Source of the DNA: Candidatus Galloscillospira excrementavium
GTDB taxonomy: Bacteria; Bacillota; Clostridia; Oscillospirales; Oscillospiraceae
DNA length: 17,498 bases
Reading direction: 5' to 3'
NCBI GenBank assembly: GCA_018711785.1
Contig: DVHW01000167.1
Coordinates: 1 to 17,498 of the forward strand
Shown: one piece after another, positions 1-7,426 of the stretch
Layout of the letters: the number at the start of each line of letters is the position of its first letter
Numbering within the stretch: position 1 is the stretch's first letter
The notes under the pieces: generated by a model
Database searches by the model: none
What the model saw: the letters and a program-made list of their open reading frames with translations, nothing else
What the model was told of the DNA's origin: nothing
Position numbers and translations under genes: made by a program

Positions 1-49
1 CCGGCCGGGTCAGGGGGGAGCTCCAAAAATCGTTCGTTCGCTTGCTCAT
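1..49 (-). CDS. Start of an unidentified gene (cut by window edge)
   Basis: On the minus strand an ATG at 49 opens a reading frame that stays open for 16 codons to the edge (begins MSKRTNDFWSSPLTRP). A good ribosome site (GGAGAAAGGACG, about 8-18 nt upstream) sits right after the stop codon of the rhamnosidase gene, with only 18 nt between the two genes, so this is very likely the next gene of the same transcript. Too little protein is visible to name it. A sugar transporter or another glycan-degrading enzyme would fit the setting, but that is a guess from context only. Confidence 0.5.
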   Translation of the reverse strand, partial: MSKRTNDFWSSPLTRP

Positions 50-67
50 GGGTGAACGTCCTTTCTC

Positions 68-2617
68 CTAGCGTTTGCAGGCACAGGTGTGGGTCCCGCT
101 GGGGCATATTTTACACGTCCCGTCCGGCATCATCACCTTACAGGTGGTGCCCACCGGCACCGTGACCGTGAGGGTGAAGGTGTCCCCCTTAATCTCCCAC
201 TCCGCGGCCGCCCGGCCGTAGGGGGTCTCCACCCAGGCGCCGGCCCGGGTGAGGCCGCCCCCCACCAGGGGCCTCACGGCGAAGCGGCGGTAGCCCGCCT
301 CCAGGGGCTCGAGGCCGGCCACCCGGCGGTAGAGGAAGTCCCCCACCGCGCCGAAGGCAAAGTGGTTGTAGGAGATCATCTTGTCGGTGCCGTCGTCCCC
401 GATGGGGCACTCCCCGTTCTCGTCCAGGCCGTCCCACCGCTCCCACACCGTGGTGGCCCCCACCTTCACCTCGTAGAGCCAGGAGGGGCACTTGGTGTTC
501 AGGAGCATTTTATAGGCCGCCTCCGCCTGGCCGTTGTCCGCCAGGGCGAAGAGGAGGTAGGGCGTGCCGGGGAAGCCAGTGCCGATGCACCAGTCGTTCC
601 GCTCCGCCAGCCGGGCCAGGTTCTCCGCCGCCCGGGGCATGACGTCCGGGGGGAACATGTGGAACTGGAGGGGCAGGACATAGGCGGTCTGGAACTCCTC
701 CAGCAGCTTCCCCTGCCCGTCGGTGAACACCGAGCAGTAGGCGTCGGCTACCTTGGCGCTCAGATCCTTATAGTAGGCGGCCTCCTCCCGCTCCCCCAGA
801 AGCTCCGCCACCTGGGCGGTGACGGCGCTGGTGTGGCAGAGGCTGGCGGTGGCGGTCCACTTGCTCCGCGCCTGCCACTGCTGCATCTTGGGCACGTCGG
901 GGGCCACCCAGTCCCCGAAGTGGAGGGGTGAGGGGGTGTGCCAGATGTACTTTTTCTTCCCGAAGCTGAACAGCCCGGCCCAGAACCGGCAGGCCTTGAC
1001 GTACTTCTTCATCACCGGGTAGAACCGGCGGAGCAGCTCCAGGTCCCCCCGGGCCATGTACTCGGCCCAGGGCACCAGCACGCAGGCGTCCCCCCACCAG
1101 TCCACCGCCATGGCGGGCATGGTGGTGGGGAAGCCGAAGCCCTGGGCGGGGACGGTGTTGGGGATGCCGCCCCCGGGGAGCTGCTCGGCCTGCACATCCA
1201 GCATCCACTTGTAGAGGAAGCGGCTCATGTCGAAGTTGAAGCAGGCCGTGGGGGCAAAGACGGCGATGTCCCCGGTCCAGCCCATGCGCTCGTCCCGCTG
1301 GGGGCAGTCGGTGGGGATGTCCATGAAGTTGGACTTGGCCCCCCAGCGGATATTGGACTGGAGCTGGTTGAGCATCTCGTTGGAGCAGGAGAAGCCGCCA
1401 CTCTCCGCCAGGTCGGAGTAGAGAGCCGCGGCGGTCACGTCGATATCCTCCGCCTCGATGCCCTCCACCCCCACATAGCGGAAGCCCATGTAGGTAAAGG
1501 CGGGGGAGTAGGTCTCCTCCCCGCCGGCGCAGGTGTACTCGATGCGGGCCTTGGCCGAGCGGAGGAAGGCGGTATTCAGGGTGCCGTCGGGATTGAGGAT
1601 CTCAGCGTGGCGCACCAGGATCTTCTGGCCCCGCTCACCCCGGAGCTTCAGCCGGACCACGCCGGCGAAGTTCTGGCCGAAGTCGTAGACCAGGGCGTCC
1701 CCCACCCTGGTGCAGGAGCGGGGGATAAAGACCTCGTGGGCGGTCACCGGCGCGCCGTAGGCCGCCCGGATGGACGGGCTGACCCGCAGCTTTTCTACCG
1801 TGGCGGAGCGCCAGGTGAAGGAGGACTCCTCCACCGTGGCGTCGTAGACCTCCCCGTCGTAGAAGCCGGCCTCCCGGAGGGGACCGTCCTCGGTGACCTG
1901 CCAAGCCGGGTCGGTGCCGATCACCTCGGTGGTGCCGTCGGCATAGGCCACCCGCACTTCCAGCAGCAGGGCCTGCCGGTCGGCGGTGATACGGTTTTTC
2001 CGGCTGTAGACGAAGGGGCCCACCGCCCAGCCGCCGGCCACCACTGCGGTGAGGGTGTTGTCCTCCCGCAGCTGCTCCGTCACGTCGTAGGTCTGGTACT
2101 GGAGGTAGGTCTTGTAGGAGGTAAAGCCGGGGGCGAAGTAGTCCTCCCCCACCCGCGAGCCGTTGAGGGAGAGCCGATAGATTCCCATGGCGGTGGCGTA
2201 GATCCGGGCAGAGCGCACCGCCCCCTTGAGCCGGAAGGCCCGGCGAAAGGTCATGGGAAGGGGGGAGACCTTCTTCTCGGTGAAGGAGTAGGCCCCGTCG
2301 CTGATCCACTGCCCGGCCCAGGGGGTGTCCAGCCGCCCGGTCTCGAAGGTCAGCTCCGCCCGGGCCTCCTCCCCGGCGTCGTCCACCGCCGTCAGCTCCG
2401 CCCGGTAACGGGTAAAGGGCTTGAGGGCCGCTCCGCCGTAGGGTATGCCGATCTGCCGGTCGGTCTCCACGCTCCAGCCGTTGACGGACAGGGTGGCCCT
2501 GGCCAGCGCCGCCCCGGGCCGGTCGCTGTCCAGAGAGAAGCCGAAGCGGGGGGCGGGCGCGTCGGTGACGCAGCCCTCCCGCAGGTTTTCGCAGGTGAAT
2601 GTGCGGATGGAAAGCAT
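68..2617 (-). CDS. Alpha-L-rhamnosidase, glycoside hydrolase family 78
   Basis: The 849-residue protein should cleave terminal alpha-L-rhamnose from plant glycosides or rhamnose-containing polysaccharides by inversion. Order of parts: N-terminal beta-sandwich domains (about 1-400), an (alpha/alpha)6 barrel (about 405-765) and a C-terminal beta domain (about 770-849). The barrel holds the GH78 signature DCPQRDERMGWTGD at 437-450 (E443 and D450 match conserved catalytic-region residues) and WERWDG at 725-730, where E726 is the expected catalytic base. There is no signal peptide, so it probably acts in the cytoplasm on imported oligosaccharides. The start at 2617 is supported by AGAGGG 8 nt upstream. 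Odd: the last 25 residues hold five cysteines, which is not typical of the family. It lies downstream of the GH3 pair but past a strong stem-loop, so it may be only partly co-transcribed. Family assignment is firm; exact substrate is not. Confidence 0.95.
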   Translation of the reverse strand: MLSIRTFTCENLREGCVTDAPAPRFGFSLDSDRPGAALARATLSVNGWSVETDRQIGIPYGGAALKPFTRYRAELTAVDDAGEEARAELTFETGRLDTPWAGQWISDGAYSFTEKKVSPLPMTFRRAFRLKGAVRSARIYATAMGIYRLSLNGSRVGEDYFAPGFTSYKTYLQYQTYDVTEQLREDNTLTAVVAGGWAVGPFVYSRKNRITADRQALLLEVRVAYADGTTEVIGTDPAWQVTEDGPLREAGFYDGEVYDATVEESSFTWRSATVEKLRVSPSIRAAYGAPVTAHEVFIPRSCTRVGDALVYDFGQNFAGVVRLKLRGERGQKILVRHAEILNPDGTLNTAFLRSAKARIEYTCAGGEETYSPAFTYMGFRYVGVEGIEAEDIDVTAAALYSDLAESGGFSCSNEMLNQLQSNIRWGAKSNFMDIPTDCPQRDERMGWTGDIAVFAPTACFNFDMSRFLYKWMLDVQAEQLPGGGIPNTVPAQGFGFPTTMPAMAVDWWGDACVLVPWAEYMARGDLELLRRFYPVMKKYVKACRFWAGLFSFGKKKYIWHTPSPLHFGDWVAPDVPKMQQWQARSKWTATASLCHTSAVTAQVAELLGEREEAAYYKDLSAKVADAYCSVFTDGQGKLLEEFQTAYVLPLQFHMFPPDVMPRAAENLARLAERNDWCIGTGFPGTPYLLFALADNGQAEAAYKMLLNTKCPSWLYEVKVGATTVWERWDGLDENGECPIGDDGTDKMISYNHFAFGAVGDFLYRRVAGLEPLEAGYRRFAVRPLVGGGLTRAGAWVETPYGRAAAEWEIKGDTFTLTVTVPVGTTCKVMMPDGTCKICPSGTHTCACKR

Positions 2618-2656
2618 GTCTCATCCCTCTTTCTGTTCCGGCGCGGAGAAAATGGA

Positions 2657-2694
2657 AATTGCTGTGCCCGGGGCGAGCCCCGGGCACAGCAATT
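2657..2694 (-). terminator. Perfect 18-bp stem-loop after the GH3 / membrane protein pair
   Basis: Arms 2657-2674 and 2677-2694 are exact inverted repeats (18 bp, two central bases). Read on the minus strand the stem is followed by TTTCCATTTT, so it can act as a factor-independent terminator for the gene ending at 2741, although the T run is broken. It lies between that gene and the rhamnosidase, and no convincing promoter was seen between the stem and the rhamnosidase start. It may therefore be a partial terminator or an RNA-end protector that lowers rhamnosidase expression relative to the GH3 genes. Confidence 0.75.
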
Positions 2695-2740
2695 CAGCGT
2701 CTGATTGGCTGTGACAAGCCCGCCTGGAATCCCTCTTGCC

Positions 2741-3220
2741 TTACGCCTTTCTGGCGGTGCGGAAGAAGGCGGCCACCATGCTCACCAGGACAGCTACGCC
2801 CAGCAGGACCATGTTGGCGATGGTGCCGGTAGCGGAGGAGAGGTTGGCCGGGGTCTGGACCTCCAGCAGCACGTCGGCGTTGGAGAAGTAGATGAAGCCG
2901 AGGCCCTCCGCCCGGGCGGCGATCAGGTTGACCAGGCACAGGGTCAGGAGCACCGGCACCGCGATCTGGAGCAGGCCGGAGATCAGCTCCACCACGGTGC
3001 CCGCGGCGCCCGCCGCCTTGACCTGGGCCAGGACAACCACCACCACCAGCATGATGATGGCCAGCACGGAGTAGAGGATCTGGTTGGTCACAGCGGCGTT
3101 CTGGAAATAGCCCGCGCTGCTGATGTTCACCTGATAGACGATCACGGACACCAGGGCCAGGATGGCCGCCAGCAGGGCGGCCCACACGCCGGCAGGCTGC
3201 TTTCTTTTCACGGAGTTCAT
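2741..3220 (-). CDS. Four-helix membrane protein paired with the GH3 enzyme
   Basis: This 159-residue protein is not recognised from a named family. It has about four hydrophobic segments (roughly residues 11-30, 46-66, 81-102 and 133-153), a basic N-terminus (MNSVKRKQPAG) and a basic C-terminus (RTARKA), so both ends are likely cytoplasmic, and a polar outer loop between the last two helices. Its ATG lies 3 nt after the GH3 stop codon, and its GGAGGAGG ribosome site is inside the last codons of GH3, so the two are almost certainly translated together. By position it may anchor, stabilise or help export the twice-anchored GH3 protein. That role is inferred from context only. Confidence 0.85.
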   Translation of the reverse strand: MNSVKRKQPAGVWAALLAAILALVSVIVYQVNISSAGYFQNAAVTNQILYSVLAIIMLVVVVVLAQVKAAGAAGTVVELISGLLQIAVPVLLTLCLVNLIAARAEGLGFIYFSNADVLLEVQTPANLSSATGTIANMVLLGVAVLVSMVAAFFRTARKA

Positions 3221-3223
3221 GGA

Positions 3224-6200
3224 TTATACCTCCTCCTTCTTCTTGTCGGGGAGCACGGTCAGGACGATCCAGGCCAGGCCGGTGATGGCGGCCAGGGCGG
3301 CGCTGCCGTAGGTGAGGGCCTGGAGGGCGGTGTCCCACCAGGTGTTGACCCGCTCGGTAGACACGTTCAGGATGGCGCTGTTGGCAAAGGTGTACAGCTG
3401 GTACTTCAGGTTCTCCCGGGCCTGGTTGACCAGGTCCGCGTCCCCGCTGACGCTCTCCACGGAGATGTAGGGCCAGGTGGCGTCCACGCCGCCCTCGCCC
3501 AGGCTGATGTGGTTGTCCTCGGTGGCGAAGTCGGCCACCTGGGTGATGCCCGCCATGACCATGGACTCGGCGTTGAAGTAGTACATATTGTTCATCATGT
3601 CGGTGGAGATGAGGCCGGTATAGCCCCACTCGTCCCGCAGGATGGTCTGGAGCATACCCACGTGGTGGGAGGCGTTGGTGGCGCCGATGCGGTTGAAGGC
3701 GATCATGACCGCCATGCCGTCGGCGTCGCTCAGGCCGCCCTCAAAGCCCCGCAGGTCGGTCTCCCGGAACTTCTGCTCGTTCATGTAGGCGGAGATGCCG
3801 CCGCGGTTGTGCTCCTGGTCGTTGAAGCCCATGTGCTTGGGGCCGTTCAGGATGCCCTTGTCGGCGCAGCCCTGGAGGATGCCGTAGCCAATGCGGTTGG
3901 TGAGCATGGGGTCCTCGGAGATGTACTCGTAGTTGCGGCCGTTATAGGGGGTGCGGCGCTGGGTCAGGCCGGTGCCCCACAGGTGGTAGCGCTGGAGCCA
4001 CAGGCCGGAGTTGCCCTCCACCAGGCCCCACTCATAGGCCAGCTCCGGGTTGAAGGAGGAGCCCATCAGGGTCTGGGAGTGGACATTGAAGCGGTAGGTC
4101 TCGCCGGTGGTCTCGTCGGTGTAGGTGGCGGTGAAGCCGCTGACGCCCTCGTTTTGGATGACCACGGGGTTGTCCACGTTGGTCAGGGTGTCGGTCTGGC
4201 TGCCGCCGTGGATGACCGCGCCCACCGCCTCGTCGATGGTGATGGAGGAGACCAGCTGCTCCCAGTACTCGTTGTTGATGTCGCTGAGCTGCTCATACTG
4301 GATATCGGCGCTGTTGAAGCGAAGGCCGCTGTCCACGCCCTCGGCGGCGGGGTTGCCGGTCTGGATGGTGTAGGTCTCGCCCCGGAGCTCGGCGATCCAC
4401 TCGTCGGCGCGGGGGCTGTCGGCCAGGTAGATGTCCACCTCATTGTAGTTGATGGGGTAGGTGCCCTCCCAGTCCTGGCGGGAGAGGTAGGTGACGGTGT
4501 CCTCCCCGGTCCAGTAGTTCAGGTCGGCGTCGTCGGCCACGTTGGTGACCGGGGTGCCGTTGGACACGGAGAAGGTGCTGTCGTCGAACTCAGCCAGGTT
4601 CCAGGTCAGGGCGGTGCCCACGGCCTCGGCGTCCATGCCGTCGGCGGCGGTGTAGCCCTGGGCGGCCAGGATGTTGTTCACCGCCTCATGGGCGCCGGCG
4701 GCGGCGGTGAAGTAGTAGTCGCCGTCGTCCAGGATGTAGGTCTTGGCATTGGTGTAGTCATAGCTGGCCAGGTACTTGGTGGGCACGGTGATGGTCACCT
4801 GCTCGGTGGCGCCGGCCGCCACCTCCACCTTGCCGGAATTGAGGAACATGACCGCCGACTTCTCCACGTTGTTCTGCCGGTCATAGTCGGTGTAGGGCTG
4901 CTGGACATAGAGCTGGGCCAGGAAATAGCCGTCCTGGTCGCTGTTGTTGGTGATGTCCACCACGGCGGTGATGTTTCCGTCGGGGGTGCGGTCCACCTCC
5001 ACGCTCCGCAGGGTCTGGGTGTAGGGCAGGTAGCTCAGGCCGTGGCCGAAGGTGTAGACCACCTCGTCACCGTAGTTCCAGGCGCTGCCCTGGGTGGCTC
5101 CGGCAGAGGAGCTGGCTCCGGAGCCGGGGTTGACGATGGAGTCGTAGTAGCGGGTCTCGTAGTACTTGTAGCCCACGTAGATGCCCTCGGCCTCCACGAT
5201 GTACATGCCGCCGTTATAGGTGTTGCTGCCGCCGAAGGAGCCGGCCTCGGTGTTGGCGATCTCCACGCCGGGGTAGCGGGGGTCGTCGTCGCGGGCCACG
5301 ATCTCGTAGTCGGCATAGTACCCGCCGCCGAAGTTCATCACCGCGGGGATGGAGGCGTTGTCGGCTACATAGGTGTCGGGCAGGGCGCCGGTGGCGTTGA
5401 CCTGGCCGGTGAGCACATTGGCCACGCCGATGGCCTGGTAGTCGTTCAGGCAGCCGATATAGGCGATGCCGTCCACCTCGTGCTCCCCGCCCTCGGCGAT
5501 GTCGCCGATCATCATGGTGTTGCCGGTGTTGAGCAGCACGATGACCTGGGAGCAGGTCTCCTTGGCCACGTCGATGACCGCCAGCTCATCCTCGGAGAGG
5601 GCCAGGGGGTCTTCCCCGGTCTCCTCGCCGGCGTAGTTGACGGCGGAGCCAGGGGCGTAGGTGTTGCCCTCGCCGGCGCCCCGGGCGAACACGCAGATGC
5701 CGATGGTATTCTCCTTGTCCACCTGGCTCATCCAGTCGGCGGGGGCGCCCAGGGCCACGTACTCCGTGGGGGGCACCTCGTAGATCTGGTAGGTGGTCAT
5801 GTCGCCGGGGGAGGCCACGTAGATGTGGTCATAGGCGGTGGAGGTCTCCAGCTCGCCAGTCCACTGGTTGGGGACCTGCTCGGTGTGCTTATTGAGGATA
5901 TTGGTCTGGTAGAAGTCCAGCACGGTCTGGTTGAGCTGCACGCCGGCGTCGGTCAGGGCCTGGACCAGGTCCACCGCGTCGGCGTTGCCCGCCTTGTGGT
6001 CGCCGCTGGTGTAGGGGTAGGGGGCGTAGGCCGCCAGGCCGAACAGGGCCACAGTCTGGCCGGAGGCGAGGGGCAGGACATTGTTGTCATTCTTCATAAT
6101 GACCGTGCCCTCCTCGCCCTCGCGGATGGCGATGTCCCGGGCGGCGGCCTTCATCTCGTCGATGGTGGCGTAGTCGCTGACAAACCGGGCCGCGTCCGCA

Positions 6201-6355
6201 TCGGTGATGGTGACGTAGCTCTGGGTCCCCAGGAAGTCGTCCAGCCTGGCGCGGTAGCTGTCCGCGATGCCCGTCCCAACAATGGACAGGACCAGCACGG
6301 ACGCCATGATGGCCGCCAGGCCCCTCATGGCAGATGCAAATCTCTTCGCCTTCAT
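3224..6355 (-). CDS. Membrane-anchored GH3 beta-glycosidase with permuted domain order
   Basis: A 1043-residue family 3 glycoside hydrolase, expected to release beta-linked sugars from the non-reducing end outside the cell. Most GH3 enzymes run barrel (N-type) then sandwich (C-type). Here the C-type module comes first (about 70-400, starting near REGEEGTVIMKNDNNVLPL), then a fibronectin-III-like domain (about 420-530), and the barrel part comes last (about 700-950). The barrel carries KH at 840-841, NDQEHNR at 845-851, and LISTDMM, where D919 is the expected nucleophile (usual form SDW). A hydrophobic helix near 12-31 and another near 1013-1035, followed by KKK, suggest anchoring at both ends, with no clear cleavage site. 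The start is supported by AGGAGGAAACGAAATG. Transcription starts from a good promoter at 6434-6462. The sugar released is not predictable from sequence. Confidence 0.92.
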   Translation of the reverse strand: MKAKRFASAMRGLAAIMASVLVLSIVGTGIADSYRARLDDFLGTQSYVTITDADAARFVSDYATIDEMKAAARDIAIREGEEGTVIMKNDNNVLPLASGQTVALFGLAAYAPYPYTSGDHKAGNADAVDLVQALTDAGVQLNQTVLDFYQTNILNKHTEQVPNQWTGELETSTAYDHIYVASPGDMTTYQIYEVPPTEYVALGAPADWMSQVDKENTIGICVFARGAGEGNTYAPGSAVNYAGEETGEDPLALSEDELAVIDVAKETCSQVIVLLNTGNTMMIGDIAEGGEHEVDGIAYIGCLNDYQAIGVANVLTGQVNATGALPDTYVADNASIPAVMNFGGGYYADYEIVARDDDPRYPGVEIANTEAGSFGGSNTYNGGMYIVEAEGIYVGYKYYETRYYDSIVNPGSGASSSAGATQGSAWNYGDEVVYTFGHGLSYLPYTQTLRSVEVDRTPDGNITAVVDITNNSDQDGYFLAQLYVQQPYTDYDRQNNVEKSAVMFLNSGKVEVAAGATEQVTITVPTKYLASYDYTNAKTYILDDGDYYFTAAAGAHEAVNNILAAQGYTAADGMDAEAVGTALTWNLAEFDDSTFSVSNGTPVTNVADDADLNYWTGEDTVTYLSRQDWEGTYPINYNEVDIYLADSPRADEWIAELRGETYTIQTGNPAAEGVDSGLRFNSADIQYEQLSDINNEYWEQLVSSITIDEAVGAVIHGGSQTDTLTNVDNPVVIQNEGVSGFTATYTDETTGETYRFNVHSQTLMGSSFNPELAYEWGLVEGNSGLWLQRYHLWGTGLTQRRTPYNGRNYEYISEDPMLTNRIGYGILQGCADKGILNGPKHMGFNDQEHNRGGISAYMNEQKFRETDLRGFEGGLSDADGMAVMIAFNRIGATNASHHVGMLQTILRDEWGYTGLISTDMMNNMYYFNAESMVMAGITQVADFATEDNHISLGEGGVDATWPYISVESVSGDADLVNQARENLKYQLYTFANSAILNVSTERVNTWWDTALQALTYGSAALAAITGLAWIVLTVLPDKKKEEV

Positions 6356-6433
6356 TTCGTTTCCTCCTCGAAACTCGAAAAATGGTTCCCTTACACGGGA
6401 CCGTCGCCGGCACGGCCTCCGCTGTTGTGTGAA

Positions 6434-6462
6434 ATTATAACAACCGCCGTTTCATTTGTCCA
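6434..6462 (-). promoter_or_regulatory. Sigma-A promoter for the GH3 gene
   Basis: On the minus strand TGGACA (6462-6457) is followed after exactly 17 bp by a perfect TATAAT (6439-6434), preceded by TGT, which also makes an extended -10. Transcription would start near 6427, giving a leader of about 70 nt before the GH3 start at 6355. Within that leader a small hairpin (6384-6402) is followed on the minus strand by ATTTTTC. Confidence 0.8.
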
Positions 6463-6485
6463 TATTTTATTCATATTGTCCAATA
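6451..6485. promoter_or_regulatory. Direct repeat and 12-bp palindrome at the GH3 -35: candidate operator
   Basis: TTGTCCA occurs at 6456-6462 and again at 6476-6482, 20 bp apart (two helical turns), in matching contexts (TTCATTTGTCCATA and TTCATATTGTCCAATA). The second copy forms the perfect palindrome TATTG-TC-CAATA (6474-6485). The first copy overlaps the -35 of the GH3 promoter. Repeats spaced by two turns on one face of the helix suit a dimeric or multimeric regulator. The DeoR-family protein encoded just to the right is the obvious candidate, though this is inference. Confidence 0.5.
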
Positions 6486-6517
6486 AATCGAGAAAACTGC
6501 ATGGATAATCACGCTTT

Positions 6518-6533
6518 TGCTCACAAATGAGCA
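6518..6533. repeat. Inverted repeat TGCTCA-CAAA-TGAGCA in the divergent region
   Basis: A perfect 6-bp inverted repeat with a 4-nt centre lies midway between the two divergent promoters (GH3 -35 ends at 6462, DeoR -35 starts at 6615). It is a second candidate regulator site. The remaining bases of the 315-bp gap (6356-6670) show no reading frame with a ribosome site and no other clear structure. Confidence 0.4.
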
Positions 6534-6614
6534 CATTCGAACTGGTCACTTTGCACAAATTCGTTCCGTTCCGACGGGAACCGGGTCCTGTGCTTCCATA
6601 AAAAGGTTTCTCCG

Positions 6615-6643
6615 TTGACAACCCTGCGGCAGGATGCTACAAT
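6615..6643 (+). promoter_or_regulatory. Consensus sigma-A promoter for the DeoR / O-acylation operon
   Basis: TTGACA (6615-6620), a 17-bp spacer and TACAAT (6638-6643) preceded by TGC give a near-perfect extended -10 promoter. The start would lie near 6650, about 20 nt before the ATG at 6671, leaving just room for the GGGGGGCGAG ribosome site. No other promoter is evident before 12345, so it probably drives all five genes. Confidence 0.85.
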
Positions 6644-6670
6644 ATCCGCGATTTACGGGGGGCGAGAATT

Positions 6671-7414
6671 ATGCATATAAACGAGCGGTTCGACATCATA
6701 CTGGACTATCTGAAATCCCACAAACGCGCAAGTGTGGCAGATTTGAGCAAGCTGATGTATGTCAGCGGTGCCACGGTGCGCCGGGACCTGAACGAGATGC
6801 AGAAGCTGGGCCTGCTCCAGCGCACCCACGGCGGTGCCATGTACGCCGACGGATCGGACGAGGTGTCCATCTTCATCCGCCAGGAGGTGAACGCCACCGG
6901 GAAGGAGGCGGCGGCCTCGGTGGCGCTGGCCCACCTGCCGGAGTTCCAGACCATCTTCATCGACAACTCCTCCACCTGCCTGGCCCTGGCCGGGCGCATG
7001 GAGCTGCAGCACAAGGTGGTGGTCACCAACGGCTTTCAGGCCGCCTCCCTCCTGGCCCAGCGGGACAACGTACACGTCCTCATGCCCGGCGGGGAGTTCA
7101 GCCCCACCAAGGGCTTTGCCGGCAGCATGGCCTGCAACGCCCTGCGGGGGTTCCACTTTGACGTGATGTTCTCCTCCTGCGCCGCCATCGGCCTGGGGGG
7201 CACCTACGAGCACTCCCTCTCCGCCAAGGAGATCAAGGCCACCGCCCTGGAGCTGTCCGACCGCAAGGTGCTGGTGGTGGACCGGTCCAAGTTCCTCCTG
7301 AAGTCCCCCTACCGCACCGCCGCCCTCCGCGCCTATGACGACATCTTCACCGACGCGGAGGACGACCTGCTCGTCCCCTACCGGGAGGCGGGCATCACCA
7401 TCACCAACGCCTGA
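6671..7414 (+). CDS. DeoR/GlpR-family transcriptional regulator
   Basis: A 247-residue repressor of usual family length. Residues 6-57 form the winged helix-turn-helix typical of the family, ending in the hallmark LLQRTHGGA (48-56). Residues about 75-235 form the DeoRC sugar-phosphate-sensing domain, with DNSST at 98-102 (phosphate-binding loop), VVTNG at 117-121, and VDRSKF near 203-208. Members normally release DNA when a phosphorylated sugar binds. It sits between the divergent GH3 and O-acylation promoters and is the first gene of the latter operon (12 nt to the next start), so it probably controls itself and may link glycan use to surface-polymer modification. The ligand is unknown. Confidence 0.93.
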   Translation: MHINERFDIILDYLKSHKRASVADLSKLMYVSGATVRRDLNEMQKLGLLQRTHGGAMYADGSDEVSIFIRQEVNATGKEAAASVALAHLPEFQTIFIDNSSTCLALAGRMELQHKVVVTNGFQAASLLAQRDNVHVLMPGGEFSPTKGFAGSMACNALRGFHFDVMFSSCAAIGLGGTYEHSLSAKEIKATALELSDRKVLVVDRSKFLLKSPYRTAALRAYDDIFTDAEDDLLVPYREAGITITNA

Positions 7415-7426
7415 GGAGGCCCGTCC

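Noticed and set aside
938..2704. Plus-strand frame opposite the rhamnosidase
   Set aside because: Antisense shadow of a firmly identified GH78 gene; composition is biased and no start signal is present.
2705..6508. Very long open frame on the plus strand opposite the GH3 and membrane protein genes
   Set aside because: It is the mirror of GC-rich coding on the minus strand: low-complexity G/V/H/D-rich protein with no domain, no ribosome site, and running through the divergent promoter.
6561..6585. Short inverted repeat GTTCC-GACG-GGAAC before the DeoR promoter
   Set aside because: Only 5-bp arms; expected by chance in sequence of this size.
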